A DNA stretch of 47,093 nucleotides from Pseudidiomarina sediminum DSM 21906. GTDB taxonomy: Bacteria; Pseudomonadota; Gammaproteobacteria; Enterobacterales; Alteromonadaceae. The translations under genes and the position numbers were made by a program. The stretch is from assembly GCF_000423165.1 (NCBI RefSeq), contig NZ_AUHL01000010.1, positions 1 to 47,093 on the forward strand. Direction: 5' to 3'. Positions 43,193-47,093 of the stretch are shown here, piece after piece. The number at the start of each line of letters is the position of its first letter. Position 1 is the stretch's first letter. Under the pieces are notes generated by a model. It made no database searches and was not told the origin of the DNA. It worked only from the letters and a program-made list of their open reading frames with translations.

Positions 43193-45769
43193 ATGCGATT
43201 TGACAAATTAACCAATAAATTTCAACTGGCGATTGCTGATGCGCAATCATTGGCTTTAGGCCGCGATCATCAATTCATTGAGCCTGCACATATTATGCAG
43301 GCGCTCCTCAATCAAGATGGTGGAACGCTGCGTCCGCTGCTGACCCTTTTGCAGATTGACAGCAACCAACTGCGCGCGAGCTTGAGCGAAATCATCGACG
43401 GTTTGCCACAAGTCAGTGGTACCGGTGGCGATGTGCAAGTCTCGGCCGCGACGGGGACCTTGCTAAACCTTTGTGACAAATATGCCCAGAAGCGGAACGA
43501 TCAATACATTTCTTCAGAGCTGTTTGTCTTGGCCGCAACGGAAGATAAAGGCAAGTTGGGCGATACGCTGAAAAAGCTTGGCGTGACCCGCGATAAAGTA
43601 GAAAAAGCCATTGAGCAAGTGCGTGGCGGGCAGAACGTCGACGATCAAAATGCTGAAGACCAGCGTCAGGCGCTCGACAAGTATACGATTGACCTGACTG
43701 AGCGTGCGGAACAAAGCAAGCTTGATCCGGTCATTGGCCGAGACGATGAAATTCGCCGCACGATTCAAGTGCTGCAACGCCGAACCAAGAATAACCCTGT
43801 GCTGATTGGCGAACCGGGTGTGGGTAAAACCGCAATCGTTGAAGGTTTGGCACAGCGTATTGTGAATGGCGAAGTGCCTGAAGGCTTGAAACATAAGCGA
43901 GTTTTGTCACTTGACTTAGGAGCCTTGCTGGCTGGCGCCAAGTATCGTGGTGAATTTGAAGAACGACTGAAAGCTGTATTAAACGAGCTCAGTAAAGAGG
44001 AAGGGCGCATTATTCTCTTTATTGATGAGCTGCACACCATGGTTGGCGCAGGTAAAGCTGACGGCGCGATGGATGCAGGTAATATGCTAAAACCAGCTTT
44101 GGCGCGTGGCGAATTGCATTGTGTCGGTGCGACAACATTAGATGAGTACCGTCAATATATTGAAAAAGATGCAGCGTTGGAGCGTCGATTCCAGAAGGTG
44201 TTAGTGGATGAGCCTTCGGTCGAAGACACGATTGCGATTCTGCGTGGCCTGAAAGAGCGCTATGAAGTGCACCACTCAGTGCAAATCACCGACCCTGCGA
44301 TTGTGGCTGCGGCAACCTTGTCGCATCGTTATATCAGTGATCGCCAATTGCCAGATAAGGCGATTGATTTGATTGATGAAGCAGCGTCGAGCATTCGTAT
44401 GCAGATTGACTCGAAACCTGAGGACCTTGATCGCCTTGAGCGCCGCATTATCCAATTGCAGTTGGAGCAGAAAGCGCTGCAAAAAGAAGATGATGAAGCG
44501 AGTAAAAAGCGCTTAGAGACATTGGAGCAGGAACTGTCGGAGCAGCAACGCAAATATGCGGAGCTTGAGGAAGTTTGGCTGGCGGAAAAAACTGCGGTGC
44601 AAGGTGCGCAAAATATTAAGGCGCAGCTGGAACAAGCTAAAACCGATTTGGAGATTGCGCGCCGCGCTGGTGATTTGAATCGGATGTCGGAATTGCAGTA
44701 CGGCAAAATTCCTGAGTTAGAGCAGCAACTGCAAGTGGCTGTTGATGCTGAAGACCAAGAAATGTCGTTATTGAAGAATAAAGTTACGGACGAGCAAATT
44801 GCGGATGTATTGTCGCGTTGGACGGGGATTCCTGTCAGCAAGATGCTTGAGGGTGAACGTGAAAAGTTACTGCAAATGGAAAGCCAGTTGCATTCCCGTG
44901 TGGTCGGGCAGGATGAAGCTGTCACTTCAGTTGCCAATGCGATTCGCCGCTCACGCGCGGGGTTGTCTGATCCGCAGCGACCAATAGGTTCCTTTTTGTT
45001 CCTTGGCCCAACAGGGGTGGGTAAAACCGAGTTGTGTAAGGCGTTAGCAGCGTTCTTGTTTGATACCGAAGATGCCATGGTCCGGATTGATATGTCGGAA
45101 TTTATGGAAAAGCATGCGGTATCACGCTTGGTCGGTGCACCGCCAGGGTACGTCGGTTACGAAGAAGGTGGCTATTTAACTGAAGCGGTTCGTCGTCGTC
45201 CTTATTCTGTGATTCTGTTGGATGAAGTCGAGAAAGCGCATCCGGATGTGTTTAATATTTTGCTGCAAGTGCTTGATGATGGTCGCCTCACGGATGGTCA
45301 AGGTCGTACTGTCGACTTCCGTAATACGGTGATCATTATGACCTCAAACCTAGGTTCAGATGTGATTCAAGAAAAAGCGCATCAGCAAAGCTATGATGAA
45401 ATGAAGCATGATGTGATGGAAATACTACAACATCACTTCCGTCCGGAGTTCTTGAACCGTGTGGATGAAAGCGTGGTGTTCCATCCATTAGCGAAATCTG
45501 AGATTCGCGCAATTGCGGGTATCCAGTTAAAACGCTTGCACAAGCGTTTGGCTGAGCGCGATTATCAGTTGCAGCTTACCGATGCGGCGTTGGATCACCT
45601 AGCAGCAGCAGGTTTTGACCCTGTCTTTGGTGCGCGTCCATTGAAACGCGCTATTCAACAGGAGATTGAGAACCCATTGGCGCAACGTCTGTTGGCTGGA
45701 GAACTGTTACCAGGTCGGCCAATTCAGGTCGATTACCAAGACGAACAGATCGTTATTTCGCAAGGGTAA
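43193..45769 (+). CDS. clpB: ATP-dependent disaggregase chaperone ClpB
   Basis: An 858-residue AAA+ protein with the standard ClpB plan: Clp-N domain (1-150), first ATPase (Walker A GEPGVGKT at about 205, [12 protein letters not shown]), a long coiled-coil middle domain (about 400-530, [20 protein letters not shown] and neighbours), second ATPase (Walker [24 protein letters not shown]) and a C-terminal domain with [16 protein letters not shown]. With DnaK it dissolves protein aggregates in the cytoplasm. It is preceded by a sigma-32 promoter, with GAGG about ten bases before the ATG, and followed by a palindromic hairpin. Confidence 0.97.
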   Translation: MRFDKLTNKFQLAIADAQSLALGRDHQFIEPAHIMQALLNQDGGTLRPLLTLLQIDSNQLRASLSEIIDGLPQVSGTGGDVQVSAATGTLLNLCDKYAQKRNDQYISSELFVLAATEDKGKLGDTLKKLGVTRDKVEKAIEQVRGGQNVDDQNAEDQRQALDKYTIDLTERAEQSKLDPVIGRDDEIRRTIQVLQRRTKNNPVLIGEPGVGKTAIVEGLAQRIVNGEVPEGLKHKRVLSLDLGALLAGAKYRGEFEERLKAVLNELSKEEGRIILFIDELHTMVGAGKADGAMDAGNMLKPALARGELHCVGATTLDEYRQYIEKDAALERRFQKVLVDEPSVEDTIAILRGLKERYEVHHSVQITDPAIVAAATLSHRYISDRQLPDKAIDLIDEAASSIRMQIDSKPEDLDRLERRIIQLQLEQKALQKEDDEASKKRLETLEQELSEQQRKYAELEEVWLAEKTAVQGAQNIKAQLEQAKTDLEIARRAGDLNRMSELQYGKIPELEQQLQVAVDAEDQEMSLLKNKVTDEQIADVLSRWTGIPVSKMLEGEREKLLQMESQLHSRVVGQDEAVTSVANAIRRSRAGLSDPQRPIGSFLFLGPTGVGKTELCKALAAFLFDTEDAMVRIDMSEFMEKHAVSRLVGAPPGYVGYEEGGYLTEAVRRRPYSVILLDEVEKAHPDVFNILLQVLDDGRLTDGQGRTVDFRNTVIIMTSNLGSDVIQEKAHQQSYDEMKHDVMEILQHHFRPEFLNRVDESVVFHPLAKSEIRAIAGIQLKRLHKRLAERDYQLQLTDAALDHLAAAGFDPVFGARPLKRAIQQEIENPLAQRLLAGELLPGRPIQVDYQDEQIVISQG

Positions 45770-45777
45770 TGGATGTG

Positions 45778-45814
45778 GCATGCAAGCTGTAGCTATTTAT
45801 TGCAGCTTGCATGC
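45778..45814. other. Long hairpin between clpB and pssA
   Basis: GCATGCAAGCTG (45778-45789) and CAGCTTGCATGC (45803-45814) pair perfectly over 12 bp around a 13-base loop. No T-run follows, so it is a weak or Rho-aided terminator, or an mRNA-stability element. Confidence 0.5.
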
Positions 45815-45860
45815 TATGCTATCCTGCATTATCTAACATGATGTAAGTAGGATGTTTCAA

Positions 45861-46694
45861 ATGCCAAACAGTGCACCGAGCAAGAACCGTGGGATTTTCC
45901 TTTTACCTAACTTGCTAACCACCGCAGGATTATTCTCTGGCTTCTTTGCTATCGTGGCGTCGATGAATAATCAATTTGAGTCTGCAGCCGTAGCCATTTT
46001 TATTGCGATGGTGTTTGATGGGCTCGATGGTCGCGTCGCGCGGATGACGAATACACAAAGTGATTTTGGTGCCGAATACGACAGTATGGCGGATATCGTT
46101 TCCTTTGGTATGGCTCCAGCATTAGTAATGTACAATTGGGCATTATCTGATTTAGGTAAGTTTGGTTGGCTTGCTGCCTTTATTTTTGTTGCTGGTGGCG
46201 CATTGCGTTTGGCGCGGTTCAATACCAACTTAGGTAGCGAAGATAAGCGTTATTTCCAGGGCCTAGCTATTCCGAGTGCCGCTGCTATTGTCAGTGGTCT
46301 TGTTTGGGTGGGGACAAAATATGACATCGCTCCGGACTCGATCAGTTACCTTGCTGCTATCGTAACCATCTGTGCCGGCTTACTTATGGTCAGCAACTTC
46401 CGTTATCACTCATTCAAAGATGTTGATTGGCGTGGTCGCGTTTCATTCTTGGTTATTCTCGCCGTTGTCTTGGCGTTCGTCGTTGTAGCTACTGAGCCTT
46501 CATTAGTTCTCTTTAGTATCTTCTTCTTATATGCACTATCAGGTCCAATCCTAACGATTCGCTCAGTTGGACGCTTGGAATTAAAACATGTGGTCGGCGA
46601 TACAGATGAAGAGTGTGAGGAAGAGTTAGCTCAAAACGCTGAAAAAAGTACAAAGAACAAACAAAAAGACCAAGAAGAAAGCAAGCCTGAATAA
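45861..46694 (+). CDS. pssA: Phosphatidylserine synthase (CDP-alcohol phosphotransferase type)
   Basis: A 277-residue membrane enzyme of the CDP-alcohol phosphatidyltransferase family, with FDGLDGRVARM and FGAEYDSMAD giving the D-x2-D-G-x2-A-R-x8-G-x3-D-x3-D active-site motif. About eight membrane helices follow, with a hydrophilic, acid-rich tail (DTDEECEEELAQ). This type II enzyme (unlike the soluble E. coli Pss) makes phosphatidylserine from CDP-diacylglycerol and serine. Two starts are possible, 45852 and 45861; the second has AGTAGG at better spacing, so it is used here. Confidence 0.92.
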   Translation: MPNSAPSKNRGIFLLPNLLTTAGLFSGFFAIVASMNNQFESAAVAIFIAMVFDGLDGRVARMTNTQSDFGAEYDSMADIVSFGMAPALVMYNWALSDLGKFGWLAAFIFVAGGALRLARFNTNLGSEDKRYFQGLAIPSAAAIVSGLVWVGTKYDIAPDSISYLAAIVTICAGLLMVSNFRYHSFKDVDWRGRVSFLVILAVVLAFVVVATEPSLVLFSIFFLYALSGPILTIRSVGRLELKHVVGDTDEECEEELAQNAEKSTKNKQKDQEESKPE

Positions 46695-46730
46695 AAAATA
46701 ATCGAACGAGTCTTTTTTTGAAAAAAGATC

Positions 46731-46758
46731 TTGCACGGTGGCGAATGATCTCTATAAT
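46731..46758 (+). promoter_or_regulatory. rRNA operon promoter P1
   Basis: TTGCAC (46731-46736) and TATAAT (46753-46758) with a 16-base spacer, followed by a TCGCCTCC discriminator. The AT-rich block right upstream (46700-46729, runs of T and A) fits an UP element for the alpha subunit of RNA polymerase. Confidence 0.9.
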
Positions 46759-46845
46759 TCGCCTCCGTTGTCACCGAGGCAAGCGCCACAGACAACAACC
46801 GCTTCGAAGCTTACGAGCGACGAAAAAAAAAGATCGAAAAGGATC

Positions 46846-46873
46846 TTGACGCGGACAAGGGAAAGCGTAAAAT
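46846..46873 (+). promoter_or_regulatory. rRNA operon promoter P2
   Basis: TTGACG (46846-46851) and TAAAAT (46868-46873) with a 16-base spacer, followed by ACGCATCCC. A second promoter at this distance from P1 is usual for gammaproteobacterial rrn operons. Confidence 0.82.
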
Positions 46874-46881
46874 ACGCATCC

Positions 46882-46914
46882 CGCTTCACGAAAGAAGCGA
46901 AACGTTCTTTAACA
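46882..46914 (+). promoter_or_regulatory. boxB-boxA antitermination signal
   Basis: CGCTTC-ACGAAA-GAAGCG (46882-46899) forms a boxB-like hairpin, and GTTCTTTAACA (46904-46914) is close to the boxA consensus TGCTCTTTAACA. Together they recruit NusB/S10-type factors for antitermination of the rRNA transcript. Confidence 0.85.
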
Positions 46915-46969
46915 AATTATCAAGCCAAGCAAACTGTGTGGGCACTTACCGGATTCAGGCAGAGAAAAA

Positions 46970-46999
46970 GCATCTTCGGATGCAAGTATCTTCGGATAC
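46970..46999 (+). other. Twin TTCG-tetraloop hairpins in the 16S leader
   Basis: GCATC-TTCG-GATGC (46970-46983) and GTATC-TTCG-GATAC (46986-46999) are two stacked, very stable mini-hairpins in the pre-16S leader, probably involved in folding or processing. Confidence 0.7.
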
Positions 47000-47074
47000 A
47001 CCTGACTGATTGGAGAAGTGCTTAACAAATTAGATTTATTAAGTCATTGATTCAATGGGTCGATTAAACACTTT

Positions 47075-47093
47075 AAACTGAAGAGTTTGATCA
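47075..47093 (+). rRNA. 16S ribosomal RNA, first 19 bases
   Basis: The window ends with AAACTGAAGAGTTTGATCA, the conserved 5' end of bacterial 16S rRNA. Only the beginning is included; the gene runs past the edge, and the region 46695-47074 in front holds no protein gene but is the promoter and leader of the operon. Confidence 0.93.

Noticed and set aside
44329..45078. Long minus-strand ORF inside clpB
   Set aside because: Serine- and cysteine-rich shadow of the ClpB coding frame, without start signals.
46708..46729. Terminator of pssA formed by T-run and A-run
   Set aside because: The stem would be only A-T pairs; the block fits better as an UP element for rRNA P1.
46738..47025. Plus-strand ORF of 95 codons after pssA
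   Set aside because: It covers the rRNA promoters and leader; the structure signals explain the sequence better.

Overview
The window looks like a chromosomal segment of a marine gammaproteobacterium, most probably of the Idiomarinaceae or another Alteromonadales family. This is inferred from the rluD-pgeF-clpB block next to a divergent bamD, the linked speA-speB, a NhaD-type sodium antiporter, several secreted peptidases and amidohydrolases, and the rRNA leader style. No species-level call can be made by eye.

Layout. Bases 1-5200 are accessory: the 3' end of an IS110-family transposase, a low-GC DUF4238 gene, a reversed DUF2971 gene, a decayed small zinc-ribbon gene, a coupled pair of CoiA-like nuclease-fold genes, and a divergent membrane protein with a C-terminal zinc ribbon. 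Bases 5200-10450 hold a mixed set: a membrane-anchored FAD oxidase, a small conserved protein, a cold-shock/DUF1294 protein behind a heptamer repeat tract, a LysR regulator divergent from a CDF-like transporter, a GNAT acetyltransferase and a VOC protein. Bases 10650-14750 are a type IV minor-pilin operon (pilE/fimT/pilV/pilW/pilX-like) whose last gene is greatly enlarged by a glycine/asparagine-rich repeat region. Next come a GAF-PAS-GGDEF-EAL protein overlapping an NRAMP-like transporter, a periplasmic S10 carboxypeptidase followed by a beta-propeller amidohydrolase, and a LysR regulator starting right after a terminator.

On the minus strand from 24119 to 33632 lie nhaD, a short-chain dehydrogenase with a membrane diguanylate cyclase, a lone MshA-like pilin, tRNA-Phe with its own promoter and terminator, the polyamine genes speB-speA, and pfkA. 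From 33700 to 38450 there are a type-2 malate/lactate dehydrogenase, pdxH, an exported amidohydrolase, an orphan LuxR-type response regulator and a DUF1285 protein. From 38518 to the end the content is housekeeping: nadE overlapping glnB, bamD, rluD-pgeF, heat-shock-controlled clpB, pssA, and then the tandem promoters, antitermination boxes and first 19 bases of a 16S rRNA gene.

Common themes are c-di-GMP and surface pili (two c-di-GMP enzymes and six pilin-like proteins), breakdown of extracellular peptides (S10 peptidase and amidohydrolases), and nitrogen status (GlnB tied to glutamine-dependent NAD synthetase, polyamine synthesis from arginine). The best candidates for undescribed biology are the CoiA-like pair with its divergent zinc-ribbon membrane protein, and the enlarged PilX-like pilin.
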